A stretch of DNA of 64,000 nucleotides from Riptortus pedestris (GCA_019009955.1 CM032231.1:106273001-106337000); one strand, 5' to 3'; shown: positions 10,558-21,010, counted from the stretch's first letter. The notes: a model not told the origin generated them from the letters alone. Translations and numbers: made by a program.

Positions 10558-11086
10558 TAAAAGTCCGTCACGCAGGGGCTGCGTAAACTAAGCAGATTCC
10601 CCACGCGAAGGATTATAATAGATAAATATACATACTGGTATCACAACACCACCGCGAATATTAAGTGAATAAATACAAACGGTAATGAGAAATCTTTTAG
10701 TTACAAGTTAATAACTCTACAACGGAAAGCGTCTGAATTGTAAACAAACAGGCCAACCAAACTGAATTCTAAACCGGAAAGAAACACAATTACTGAAATA
10801 TATCATAATAAAACATATTAATTTTATTGAAAACGATTTACTATATCTACTGTATGATAATTTATAATGGATCAGAATAATTTTTATCTCAATCTATCAA
10901 ATTTTAATAATCCAAGAATTTATGACGGTGGGGGGGGGTCACTAGAATGTATTTTCATATATCTCACTAAGTAAAAGTTCAATGAAAACAATATTCCTTA
11001 TTTAACCTTGTAATGAAGTGTTTCATGATGTAACAGCTTATTATTAATATGACACTAGTGGGAGTTTTACTGAAACCGTAAAACTA
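10558..11086 (+). mobile_element. family A 5' part, interrupted by another family A copy
   Basis: Starts AAAGTCCGTCACGCAGGGG with the small hairpin ACGCAGGGGCTGCGT, then CTAAGCAGATTCCC, TACAAACGGTAATGAGAAAT, GCGTCTGAATTGTAAAC, the G run near 10928 and the TTTACTGAAACC block. The match breaks at 11086 and resumes at 11698 (TCCAAATATCTCGG), with a second family A element in between. Confidence 0.88.
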
Positions 11087-11496
11087 AAAAAGTCCGTCAC
11101 GCAGGGGCTGCGTAAACTAAGCAGATTTCCCACGTGAAGTTTTTCTATAGAGAAATTTCAGAATAGAGAGTCAACCCGAAGTTGGCCGATCTCATCTCAG
11201 AAGTTGAAAACAGAAAAATGCAAATATCTCGGTTAATATTCAAGATATAGAATACATGTATATAACATTATTTATAGTAAATTTAATTCGCAATAAGATT
11301 GATTCTATACAATTTTTCGATACGACGTATAGTAACGGAAATATTTCAAATTTTAGAAATTCTCCCCTCTAAACCCCCCCTCCCACTGGTCCGATTTCAG
11401 CCATTAATGAACTTGATCTTTATTTTTGCATAAAACGCTTAAATATCGAGTTTGGTAACGATCAAACGAAAATTGCGACCGCTAGAGCGTTAATAG

Positions 11497-11570
<74 letters not shown>

Positions 11571-11697
11571 GAACGGACCTCATTTTCGTCATCTCCTGGT
11601 TAGGATCGATGGACATTTGAAGAAATTTTTCGAAACTCGCGTCATGAGTACGACCTCAATAGCTGATTTTCCTTAAGGGAAATCTGCTAAAATCCAA
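11087..11697 (+). mobile_element. family A element, both ends, nested
   Basis: Has both termini: AAGTCCGTCACGCAGGGG at 11091 and the palindrome plus CTGCTAA ending at 11695. About 350 bp of the 5' half are deleted compared with the copy at 26978. It keeps the (TA)n tract at 11500-11565, the GATCGATGGACATTTG block and CGTCATGAGTACGACC. It lies inside the older copy at 10558. Confidence 0.9.
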
Positions 11698-11835
11698 ATA
11701 TCTCGGCTATACAGAAAATATGTACACAACATTATTTATAGCAAATTTAATTTGCAATAAGATTCTTTCTAAACAATATTTAACATAGTAACAGACATAT
11801 TTCGAAGTTTAGTTTTCTTTCCTGTGAGAAGTTGG
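11698..11835 (+). mobile_element. continuation of the interrupted family A copy
   Basis: ATCCAAATATCTCGG through TTTAATTTGCAATAAGATT and ATTTCGAAG continues the element that broke off at 11086. Confidence 0.7.
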
Positions 11836-11837
11836 CA

Positions 11838-12012
11838 CCCCTGTTTGTTTACTTTTCAGGTGCTTACAGTCTGGAGGTTCCTTATTATCGTTTGTAGTTA
11901 TTCACTTGATGTTGATGATGCTATTGTGTTACCAGTATGTAGGTTTATCTATTGTTAAACATCCCGTGGGAAATCTGCTTAGTTTACACAGCCCCTGCAT
12001 GAAGGACTTATT
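11838..12012 (-). mobile_element. family A 5' end, inverted
   Basis: Minus-strand copy of the 5' ~175 bp: CCTGTTTGTTTAC, TTATTCACTTGATGTTG, ACCAGTATGTAGG, GGGAAATCTGCTTAG, CAGCCCCTGCATGAAGGACT. It faces the copy at 10558, making a ~1.45 kb inverted arrangement. Confidence 0.82.
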
Positions 12013-12081
12013 TTATTAAACCATAGCAGCTAAACATACTGTCATCTTCAGTGTTACACATATTGATACATTCCAGAACTA

Positions 12082-12281
12082 GAGCTCGGGTTGGCCATGC
12101 GAGTTAAGCCATTTGTCTTAATTCACGTGGTTATATCTAGAGTCATTTTGGATTCCCACCTGGCCAATTGGATATTCCTTAGTGACGAACTCATTAAATG
12201 AAATAATTAGTCCCTGACCCTTGCTCTGTAAATAACCCGTTCCAACTAACCCCATTAGCAGGAAGTGGGCGTCAATAAACA
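12082..12281 (+). mobile_element. tRNA-derived SINE, plus strand
   Basis: tRNA-like head GCTCGGGTTGGCCATGCGAG (A-box region). The B-box region (GGATTCCCACCTGGCC) is decayed. The body has TAGTGACGAACTCATTAAAT, then AACCCGTTCC and ends GGGCGTCAATAAA. It is the same family as 25105-25325 and 46061-46280. Confidence 0.75.
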
Positions 12282-12934
12282 GCAAACATTCCATAACTAG
12301 AAATGAAATACATAAATCACAGAACAAATAATAATAATACCATGTACATAATTAAAATACTATTAGCTTGCCACAATGTAAGTTCTAACGTTAAACATTT
12401 CTAATTTGCTTTATAATATCAAAACTATATTTCTTTTATTGAAAAAATAATGAGATCGCTATCAAATATTAAAAAGAATTACACAACTAAATAAACAAAA
12501 TAATAATGAATACATTAAAGTAACTAAACTATTATTATAATTGACTAAAGATACGTAGTAAGGAGGTACCTCTAAGAGATGCAAATGTTCAGAAACTAGG
12601 CTATGCCTATTAGTGTGGTTTATGCGATGCTACTATATAGACAGAGGAGAAGTAAATCAAACATTAAAAGCATATAACTCCACACGCTTCGCAAGAACGG
12701 TCATCTAGGGGGAACACAGTATTAATTTACTCTAGTCGGACGTAAATGACATGGTGTTTAGCACGAAGTTAGAAAAATGTGCTAATATAATGAATGTGAA
12801 CATCCAGTTAGAAGCTTATCTTAAACCACTTGTTGGTGTCGGTTCATACCTGTTCCCTAGAGTCAACGCACTCTGAAAGCACTGGTTCAACATTTCTTTG
12901 AAGCAGGCTCTAGCTCTCTTAGTAATGACAAAAA
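12282..12934. other. no recognisable feature
   Basis: AT-rich sequence between a SINE and the next family A copy, with no supported gene. Confidence 0.4.
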
Positions 12935-13606
12935 AGTCCATCACGCCGGAGCTTCGCAAACTAAGCAGATTTCACGCGTGAAGTTTAACAATAGATAAAT
13001 CTACTTTCCAGTAACACAACACCACCGTGAATATTAAGTGAATAAATACAAACTGTAATAAGAAACTTCCCGACGGAAAGCTTCTGAAATGTAAACAAAC
13101 AGTTCTGCCAATTACCTTACCAGAAAGAAAAACAATTAATGTAATATATCTGAATAAAATGTATTAATGTGATTGAAAACTATTTGCTATATATAGTACT
13201 GTAATTTATAATGAATCAAAATAATTTTTGTCTCAATCAATCTAATTTAAGTAGTCCAAAAACTTAAGAAGGGGGGAGGGGTCACCAGAACATATTTTCA
13301 TTTATCTCGTATAATAAATGTATCTTGAAAACAATATTTGGTATTTAAGCATTGATTGATGTGGTTAATTACAAAACCGAGTATTGTTTATGTAACATGT
13401 GTAGAAGTGGGGTTTGCTGTTGGCTCAAAATTGAACAATGCAAATATCTCCCTTAATATTCAAGATTGGGAACAAGATGTATATACCAATATGTATAGTA
13501 CATTTAATTTGCTATAAGATTGATTCTATACATTTTTTTCGATCCGACTTATAGTAACGGAGATATTTTGAATTTTCAAAATTCTCTCCCATAAGGGAAA
13601 TGAGCT
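12935..13606 (+). mobile_element. family A element lacking the (TA)n segment
   Basis: Starts AAAAGTCCATCACGCCGG and ends CCCATAAGGGAAATGAGCTAA. It runs from the 5' half through GAGATATTTTGAATTTTC and then jumps directly to the terminal palindrome, so about 200 bp (the CGACCGCTAGAGCG block, (TA)n and GATCGATGG block) are deleted. Confidence 0.85.
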
Positions 13607-14206
13607 AAAAGTCCGTCACGCAGCAACTGCGTAAACTGAGCAGACGTGCTGGTATCACACACTTGTGATTTTGTATCACATCATTTACCTATTTCTTTGT
13701 ATATAACCAGTGAGCAGAAGAGGGATGTGAGTTGGGGGGGGGGGCTGAAAACAATAATGCTCGAATAACTCGCTGAATGCATGAGCTACGGAACATTGCA
13801 TAGAAGAACAATTTTTTAACAAATGTTGGTCATATAACGTTTCAGTAGTACCTCGCATAATCAAATGGTTCATGATAAAACAGCTTATTGTTGAATGACT
13901 TGGGTTCGAGTGCTTAAAAATGGAAACTAAAAAATCCAAATATCTCTGTTAATATTCATGATAGAAATATTATGTATATAGCAACATTTATCGGTAGTTG
14001 GATTTGAAAGAAGACTGGTTATGTACAATTTTTCGATCCGACGTTTAATAAAGGAGAAATTTCAAGTTTCAACACTCCCACAAGTCCGATTTCAGCCATT
14101 AACGAACTTGATCTTTAGTAATACATAAAATGCTTATATATCAAGCGTCGTATCGAATAAACAAAAATTGCGACCGCTAAAGCAGTAACAGGCAAATCTA
14201 TATTTA
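13607..14206 (+). mobile_element. family A copy, left part, opened by a Helitron
   Basis: Begins AAGTCCGTCACGCAGC immediately at the CTAA end of the previous copy (13590-13625), a head-to-tail junction. It contains the GATTTCAGCCATTAACGAAC block and CGACCGCTAAAGCAG, and reaches its short (TA)-rich tract at about 14196-14210, where a family B Helitron is inserted. It resumes at 15128. Confidence 0.85.
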
Positions 14207-15126
14207 TATAAAATTGTAACCTCTGTCTGTACATTGATTTTTTTCGCGAAATTTCATGATAACTTTTCGTTTCACATATTATAGACACCATAACTGCATT
14301 TTGTTTCTTTGGTGTCTGTTTGTTTGTTACCTTTTCACGCATAAACGGCTGAACCGAATTTTATGAAACTTGGTATGTATATTACTACTAGCCCAACTTA
14401 GACTTTAGGCTATATTAATATTCTCTCAGACGAACAGGAGTGGGGGTTATAAGGGAGGCCTGAAATTAAAAATAGCGATATTTCGTTTCCTATTGCTTTT
14501 TCAGCAAATATGTACATAACAAAAGTTGTTTATTTTGTTATTTAGAGTAACCTTTGTAATATGCTTTTTTGCCGTATACGGAAGCATAAATGAGTTATAC
14601 GCTATCAACTAAAGCGGGAGTCCACAATTTTATTTGGCACTAAAGACTCAACCGAATTAAACCAAACTCGGTATGTAAATTAGTACTAACGCCTTCATTA
14701 TAATATGCCATACTAACATCTCTAGAGACGGGCAGGAGTGGGGGTTATAAGGGAGGCCTGAAATTCAAAATAGTGATATTTCGTTTCCTATTGAGGTTTC
14801 GGCAATTATGCACATAACAAAAATTGTTTATTTTGTTATTTGGAGTAACTTTTGTTATATACACTTTCGTCGTATACCTAAGTATAAATGAGTTATACGT
14901 TAAAACTACTAATTCAAATCTATGCAGAATGCACAGGAAATGGGAAATATGATAATATGGAGGACAGTGAAGTCTTTCATAAAAAAATAATTGTATTATA
15001 AACAAATCCACAGAAACGACGGGTATTTACTCTAAACACTGGGACGGGTAAATGGGCCTTGCCAAAAAAATACTATCACCATTCGGCCTCAAATGAATTC
15101 CCGAGCGAAGCCGGGTATCTGAGCTA

Positions 15127-15127
<1 letters not shown>
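14207..15127 (+). mobile_element. family B Helitron, non-autonomous
   Basis: Begins near AAAATTGTAACCTCTGTC and ends CCGAGCGAAGCCGGG, TATCTGAG, CTAG (15124-15127), a 3' hairpin followed by CTAG as in Helitrons. The interior has (TTTG)n, ACCTTTTCACGCATAAACGG and two copies of a ~295-bp subrepeat (AGGAGTGGGGGTTATAAGGG at 14437 and 14735). No Rep/helicase is encoded. It sits inside the (TA)n tract of a family A element. Confidence 0.88.
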
Positions 15128-15172
<45 letters not shown>

Positions 15173-15297
15173 TCGTTTTATTTGGAACGGACATCGTTTT
15201 CACTACTCCTAGGTAGGATCGATGGACATGTCAGAAAATGTTTCAAAAATGAGTACAACTAGAATAGATTTTTTCCCATAAGGGAAATCTGCTAAAA
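15128..15297 (+). mobile_element. family A copy, right part after Helitron
   Basis: A (TA)n tract (15129-15171), then GGAACGGACATCG, TAGGATCGATGGACATG and the palindrome ending CTGCTAA at 15296. It completes the copy started at 13607. Confidence 0.88.
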
Positions 15298-15304
15298 ATA
15301 CAAT

Positions 15305-15482
15305 GATATTTGTTAACGTCCACATTATGCCAATCTAAGGCTAGCCGGAAAGAATTGCTGCTCTTTTCTAGCCAGCGTGTGTTTAAGAATAACGTCCACG
15401 AAAGACTAGGAATTTATGACTCCAGGATTATCAAGTTTATGTAACTAAAGGTTAACCCACATGGCTACTCTGAGCCCCAAAT
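15305..15482 (-). mobile_element. tRNA-derived SINE, inverted, head decayed
   Basis: On the minus strand it ends with GGCATAATGTGGACGTTAAC and carries the CTGGCTAGAAAAG block. The tRNA-like head is reduced to GGGGCTCAGAGTAGCCATGT at 15475-15456. Confidence 0.65.
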
Positions 15483-15488
15483 AAAAAA

Positions 15489-16393
15489 AAAATCTAAGCA
15501 AATTTCCCTCGTGAAGTTTAACAATAGATAAGTCTACATACCGATAAAACAACACCGCCATGAATATTAAGTAAATAAATACAAACCATACAAAGAAACC
15601 TTCCGACGGGAAGCATCTGAAATGTAAACAAACAGTTCTGCCAACCTCTTACCGGAAATAAAAACAATTACGGTAATATATCAGAATATGACGTATTAAT
15701 TTGATTGAAAACTATTTACTATATCTACTACTGTAATTTATAATGAATCAGAATAATTTTTATCTCAATCAATTAAATTTAAGTAGTCCAAAACCTTAAG
15801 ATGGGGGAGGGTCACCAGAACATATTTGCATGTATCTGAATATCGTTTAATAAATGTCTCTTGAAAACAATATTTGGTATTTAAGCTTTGAATGATGTGG
15901 TTTATTACATAACCGAGTATTCTTTGTGTAACATGAGTAAAAGTGGGGGTTTGCTGAAGGCTTAAAAGTGAAAAATGCAAATAACTCGGTTAATATTCAA
16001 GATAGGCAATACATGTATATAAAAATATTTATATTACATTTAATTTGCTATAAGATTGATTTTTTACATTTTTTTGATCCGAGGAATAGTAACGGAGATA
16101 TTTCGAATTTTCAAAATTCTCCCCCTCCAACCCCCCCCCTCCCCTTGGTCTGATTTCAGCCGTTAATGAACTTGACATAAAACATTACATAAAACGACTA
16201 AATATCGACTTTGGTAATGTTAAAATATAATTGCGACCGCTAGAGCGGTAACAGACAAATATATGTATATATATACATCCTCATTTTCGTCATCTCCTAG
16301 GTAGGATCGATGGACATTTGAAGAAAAATTTCAAAAATCGCGTCATGAGGGCGACCTCAATATTTGATTTCCCTTAAGGGAAATCGGCTAATA
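15489..16393 (+). mobile_element. family A element, nearly complete
   Basis: Lacks the first ~25 bp (starts AATCTAAGCAAATTTCCC) but is otherwise collinear: GCATCTGAAATGTAAACAAA, GATGGGGGAGGGTCACC, AACTCGGTTAATATTCAAG, CCGCTAGAGCGGTAACAGAC, a short TA tract (16258-16276), the GATCGATGGACATTTG block and the terminal palindrome TTTCCCTTAAGGGAAATC with CGGCTAA. About 905 bp. Confidence 0.88.
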
Positions 16394-16567
16394 ATAGTAT
16401 TTTATTTACTTGAAATTATTTGAAGTTTTGTATTTAGTTGCAAAGTAGACATGATTTGTTTAATATTTTTCGTTGGGCGAAACACATTTAGTGTTATAGT
16501 AAATTGACCAGGCCTTAAATTTAAAAGGTTTGTTTAACAAAAAAAATTAGTATTCAAGTAACTCAGA
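16394..16567. other. no recognisable feature
   Basis: Short AT-rich spacer. Confidence 0.4.
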
Positions 16568-16762
16568 TTAACCGTATAGGCTACGAAGTAGTTTGTCTCA
16601 AGAGACAATAGTTCGATTCCCGCGGAGGCAGCTGGAATATTTTTTGACAAACTTACGAAAATAAAATCCAATTTACCACCCTAAGTTGAATAGTTGTTAC
16701 TTGGTTGAGGCTCTTCCTGGTTAGTCGCATAAAGTGGACGTTAGCGAAATAAATTATTGATT
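16568..16762 (+). mobile_element. degenerate tRNA-derived SINE
   Basis: B-box-like TAGTTCGATTCCCGCGGAGG at 16609-16628. The body ends GCATAAAGTGGACGTTAGCG, matching the SINE family at 46061-46280. The A-box region is poorly preserved. Confidence 0.6.
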
Positions 16763-17831
16763 ATTTATTGACTGGTTCCATATGTATTACGTTTTGTCAA
16801 GTACATCCGGACTATTGGATGTGGGTCATTCACCATTAGGTAAGGCTGTTTCGAACATTGAACAATCAGTAATTGTGTAAATTCGGCAATAGGCCTGTAT
16901 ATTAAGTTAATTAATTATATGTAATCGGTTACGTGTATTTATAACAGCCTTTTATTACAAGAATCTCAGGATTGAAATATAGACAATACAACATTAATCA
17001 TTTCAATAAAGCCTTTGATATTGTATCTACTTTAATTTTCTGGTGACAGAAATTCTTCAAGAATTGATTAATTTTGTTCTTTATCTTATTATGTTTCACG
17101 CACTTGATATTACGAAAGTTTCGAGCTTCACTTTCTTCGTAACCTTCCATGCCTTCCAAGCAACTGACAGGTGGTTGTCTCAAATAAGAGCATGATCAAA
17201 TAAGCCGCCTTATGTAACATTGGAAAATTTTATTAATTTATTTAATACGGTTCTACTCAATGAACCATTAAAAAAAAAACAAGTTTGACAACAATTATTT
17301 TTAATAAATAATGTTCAGAGCTATTTCATTTTTTTGAGTACTTTTGGATAGCTTTTTTGTCATAAAACACAAAATTACGTTAATAGTCAAAATTAGAGAG
17401 AGGGGGCTATAAATCGGTTTTGTTCGACATTATAATTGTTTCGTTAACTAACTAAATAATCCATTTTCCCCTAAAAATGCAATTTACTGCCAATCTTTTC
17501 AATTCAACAACCACCAAGTAAAAATTAACGATTGCGAACGAGTATTGGCCAATTTATGTTTAAATAACTGTGCTTCCTCTAATTTCCGGGTTGAAATAAA
17601 TATCGTTTGTTCTCCATGGAAATATTTATTTGGTAATCATGCTAAGATTGCATTATGTCAGGATGATTACTAAATATTACGAATCGGTTCTCTTCAGACA
17701 TTCTCTTGTAATAGGACCCAATTTGTATGAAGATTTAAATGTAAGATAGTAAATATTTGAGTTTAATACTCAAAATAACTTTATTATGCATTAGAAACAC
17801 ACACACACATGCCTATGCATATATACTCGTA
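16763..17831. other. no recognisable feature
   Basis: About 1 kb of AT-rich sequence, with a short CA tract at about 17800-17810 and nothing else supported. Confidence 0.4.
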
Positions 17832-18062
17832 TACTAGCTAAGGTACCAGGCTTCGCCCGGAAATTCATTTGAGCTTGAATGAAGATGGTATTTTTTTGGC
17901 AAGTCTTTACTTTCCACAATATTTTGACATTTCCCCGTCACAGTCTTTAGGGTTCATACCCCTCGTTTCTATGGATTTGTTCATAATAAAATTATTTGTT
18001 ATTTAAGACTTCCCTCTCCTCAATATTTTTTATATTTTCCGTCTCCTGTGCATGTCGTTTTT
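17832..18062 (-). mobile_element. family B Helitron 3' end, inverted
   Basis: On the plus strand it starts ACTAGCTAAGGTACCAGG and CTTCGCCCGG (CTAG plus the hairpin inverted), then CATTTGAGCTTGAATGAAG, GGCAAGTCTTTAC, ATTTTGACATTTCCCCGTC and CTATGGATTTGTTCATAATA. It is truncated at about 18062. Confidence 0.8.
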
Positions 18063-18397
18063 TTTTGTTTTTTTTTATAACGTATTGAAGAGTATAATTC
18101 ATAATCGTAGAAAGTATTCTATCTTCCAAAGCATGTATGAATAAAAGTTCCTTTCCCTTGATGCGGTACAAAGCTTAATGGTGACAGCTGTTTTAGGTAA
18201 GTCATAACCGCTATTAAAAATACTCTTTTGTAAGTCTCGATTGTAAACTGTATATTTATATTGATATTTAGTAAAGTATATCATACATTAACGGAGCAGG
18301 TTAATAAGTACCAGAAATAACTGAGTGCACATCCTCAGCGTTCATCCTTTTAAATTATTTATTTATGATTATTAAACAAATTCACATTCCTGAGAAT
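18063..18397. other. no recognisable feature
   Basis: AT-rich spacer before the satellite, beginning with a T run. Confidence 0.4.
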
Positions 18398-19089
18398 AAC
18401 ACTACATTGCTAAAATTGTAAGCATCAATTATAATGTAAGCATAGACCAATATGAGGTCGGCAGGGAAGCGGCAGAACTGATAGGACAAAGGAAATAGCT
18501 CGACACCTCCCTAGCCTCAGTGCTGCCAACTCCTTTAGGAGATCAATTCTGTAATACATTAAATTATATTAACACTACATTGCTAAAAGTGTAAGCATCA
18601 ATTATAATGTAAGCATAGACCAATATGAGGTCGGCAGGGAAGCGGCAGAACTGATAGGACAAAGGAAATAGCTCGACACCTCCCTAGCCTCAGTGCTGCC
18701 AACTCCTTTAGGAGATCAATTCTGTAATACATTAAATTATATTAACACTACATTGCTAAAAGTGTAAGCATCAATTATAATGTAAGCATAGACCAATATG
18801 AGGTCGGCAGGGAAGCGGCAGAACTGATAGGACAAAGAAAATAGCTCGACACCTCCCTAGCCTCAGTGCTGCCAACTCCTTTAGGAGATCAATTCTGTAA
18901 TACATTAAATTATATTAACACTACATTGCTAAAAGTGTAAGCATCAATTATAATGTAAGCATAGACCAATATGAGGTCGGCAGGGAAGCGGCAGAACTGA
19001 TAGGACAAAGGAAATAGCTCGACACCTCCCTAGCCTCAGTGCTGCCAACTCCTTTAGGAGATCAATTCTGTAATACATTAAATTATATT
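18398..19089. repeat. 173-bp satellite, four near-identical units
   Basis: Units start at 18398, 18571, 18744 and 18917, and the partial next start is at 19090, giving an exact 173-bp period. Only two differences are visible between units (TTGTAAGC for GTGTAAGC in unit 1; AAAGAAAAT for AAAGGAAAT in unit 3). Each unit has a GC-rich core (GAGGTCGGCAGGGAAGCGGC to CTGCCAACTCC) in AT-rich flanks. Near-identity implies recent amplification or homogenisation. Confidence 0.97.
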
Positions 19090-19489
19090 AACAAATCAGA
19101 TTACATTATCTTCACAATACGAAAACTGTTTTTTCAAATATTTGTCACGTTCTAATTAAATATTGTATTAAATACACTTAGAGAAAACCGGCGTTTCTCA
19201 TGAATTAATGTTTAGGATAAGAGAGGGGGGGGGGCAGTATACTTTATTTGGTGCAAACTGTTACTGGCGTTAAAAAATAACATAGTTTTGAATTATTAAG
19301 GATAAAATTCTAACATGGATTTGAATTAACTTATCCAGGTGAGGTACCGGGTAGTTAATATTGGAATGAATTGTTGAGCATATCAATGTTTCAACACAAA
19401 TTACTTGCTTCATACCTTATTTTACAAAAAAAAAATTATAAAACAAAATTTAATCTAATTACATAATAAAATATAATATAATAAAAAGT
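19090..19489. other. no recognisable feature
   Basis: AT-rich, with a nine-G run near 19226. Confidence 0.4.
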
Positions 19490-20110
19490 AAACAGCTTTT
19501 GTTATGTGCACGATTGCCGAAAAATAAGTAGAAGATGAAATATCGCAAATTTTTAGTTCTAGCCTCCCTTATAACCCCCACTCCCGTCTGAACCTAAAAA
19601 TTTTAATATAATATATATAATATATATATATAATCTTGGGAGATTTACGCTAATTCATATACCGAGTTTTGTTAAGTTCGGTTCAATCGTTAGTGCCCAA
19701 TAAAATAGTTGGCTCCCGCTTTAGTTTTTAATGTATATCTCGTTCATTTTTTGTTATTCGACAAAAGTAAATATAACAAATGTTACTCTAAATAACAAAA
19801 TAAACAACTTTTGTCAAGTGCATATTTGCAGAAAAACCAATAGATAACGAAATACTGCTATTTTCAAATTCAGGCCTCCCTTACAACCCCCGCTCCTGTT
19901 CGTCTCAGAGGATATTAATATAGCCTAAAGTCTAAGTTGGGTTAGTAGTAATATACATACCAAGTTTCATAACATTCGGTTAAGCCGTTTATGCGTGAAA
20001 AGGTAACAAACACACGAAAGAAACAAAATTCAGTTATGGTATCTACGACATGTGAAATGAAAAGTTATTTGAAATTTTGAGATAAAAATCAATGTACAGA
20101 CTGAGGTTAC

Positions 20111-20115
<5 letters not shown>
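19490..20115 (-). mobile_element. family B Helitron 5' part, inverted
   Basis: Minus-strand match to family B: two subrepeats (CCTCCCTTATAACCCCCACT at 19563 and CCTCCCTTACAACCCCCGCT at 19873), CCGTTTATGCGTGAAAAGGT, then CAGACTGAGGTTACAATTTT at the 5' end. The CTAG hairpin end is absent. Confidence 0.82.
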
Positions 20116-20155
<40 letters not shown>

Positions 20156-20156
20156 T

Positions 20157-20665
20157 TGTTGCGAAAGTTAAATACATGAATAATCCTTCAGAGAAAGAGT
20201 CGCGTATTTGGAAAGTGTGATATAGATCAAAGAAGCTGACAGAAGGTCTAGCGCCAACTAGACCCGTCCAGTCCAGCGTCGAATGGCCCAGCCAATTCCC
20301 CTTTGATGCATGCCGACGACCTATATAAAGAATCGGCCAGCCGCGAGCGAGTCAGTTTTTCTTCTCAAGTGCTCATATGTGCGTTCGGTGCGTGCAGTGC
20401 AGTGCCGCGAAGTAAAGGACAGTGCAGTGCCTTCTTTTGATGTACTTCAGAGACCGTGAGCGAATTATTGGACTGTATAATCTGAAGAACAGTGACGCTA
20501 TCAGTGTATACTGTGAGTAGTAATTAAGAATAATTACCATGTGTATTGTGCATTGTGAAATAAATTGTGCAGTGATAAAAACTGTGAAACTTGTGAGTAT
20601 TTAATTTTGCAATCCAAAAGAACTCTTATTAACAACGTTTATTACTGGGTTTGGTAATAAAACGT

Positions 20666-20669
<4 letters not shown>
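20157..20669 (+). mobile_element. solo LTR inserted in a (TA)n tract
   Basis: A 513-bp block starts TGTTGCGAAAG and ends AAAACGTAACA, i.e. TG...CA with short inverted ends. Inside are a TATA box (CTATATAAAGAATCGG near 20320), a GC-rich leader with GTGCAGTGCAGTGCC and a polyadenylation signal AATAAA near 20559, the order of U3-R-U5. No primer-binding site, polypurine tract or coding region lies beside it, so it is a solo LTR. (TA)n flanks both sides (20115-20153 and 20670-20715). An exact target duplication cannot be read in the repeat. Confidence 0.82.
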
Positions 20670-20718
<49 letters not shown>

Positions 20719-20873
20719 GGTCAATTCAGCAGGCAAAGAAGAATATTGCATGTTTTTGTTAAGTAACTCAATATTCAAGAATATCACCTCTGGGAAAGCT
20801 CATAACGTTCGAAGGGGGTAGATCGCCAATGTTGAGTAGGCAGGTAATCATAGTTTAGCCTTCGTTGTTATAG
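20670..20873. repeat. (TA)n tract and upstream flank of candidate gene
   Basis: (TA)n from 20670 to 20715, then unique sequence ending in a possible 3' splice site TTGTTATAG at 20865-20873. Confidence 0.6.
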
Positions 20874-21010
20874 AAGGCTCTTTCAAGACAACACCTAGTC
20901 TTGCCCTAGATATGATCACTGAACTTCCTTCAATTGAAGAGCTTACTATGGAAGAGTTTATGATGGAGGCTTGCAGAACGAATGAGGATGAGAACTCTGT
21001 TAGGGAACAG
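20874..21010 (+). CDS. candidate small gene, exon 1
   Basis: Open frame bounded by TTGTTATAG and the donor GTAATA at 21011. From the first ATG (20912) it reads MITELPSIEELTMEEFMMEA and continues acidic to NSVREQ. If it is internal, the frame is open further 5' from about 20840. The exon ends on a complete codon and joins in phase 0 to 21258. The combined protein from the ATG would be 77 residues, rich in Glu, with no signal peptide or membrane helix. I do not recognise the family. Codon use is less AT-biased than the flanks. It could be a fragment of a larger gene, a retained transposon fragment, or chance. Confidence 0.4.

Noticed and set aside
18398..19089. CRISPR-like array
   Set aside because: Whole 173-bp units are identical with no unique spacers, and the sequence is an insect genome.
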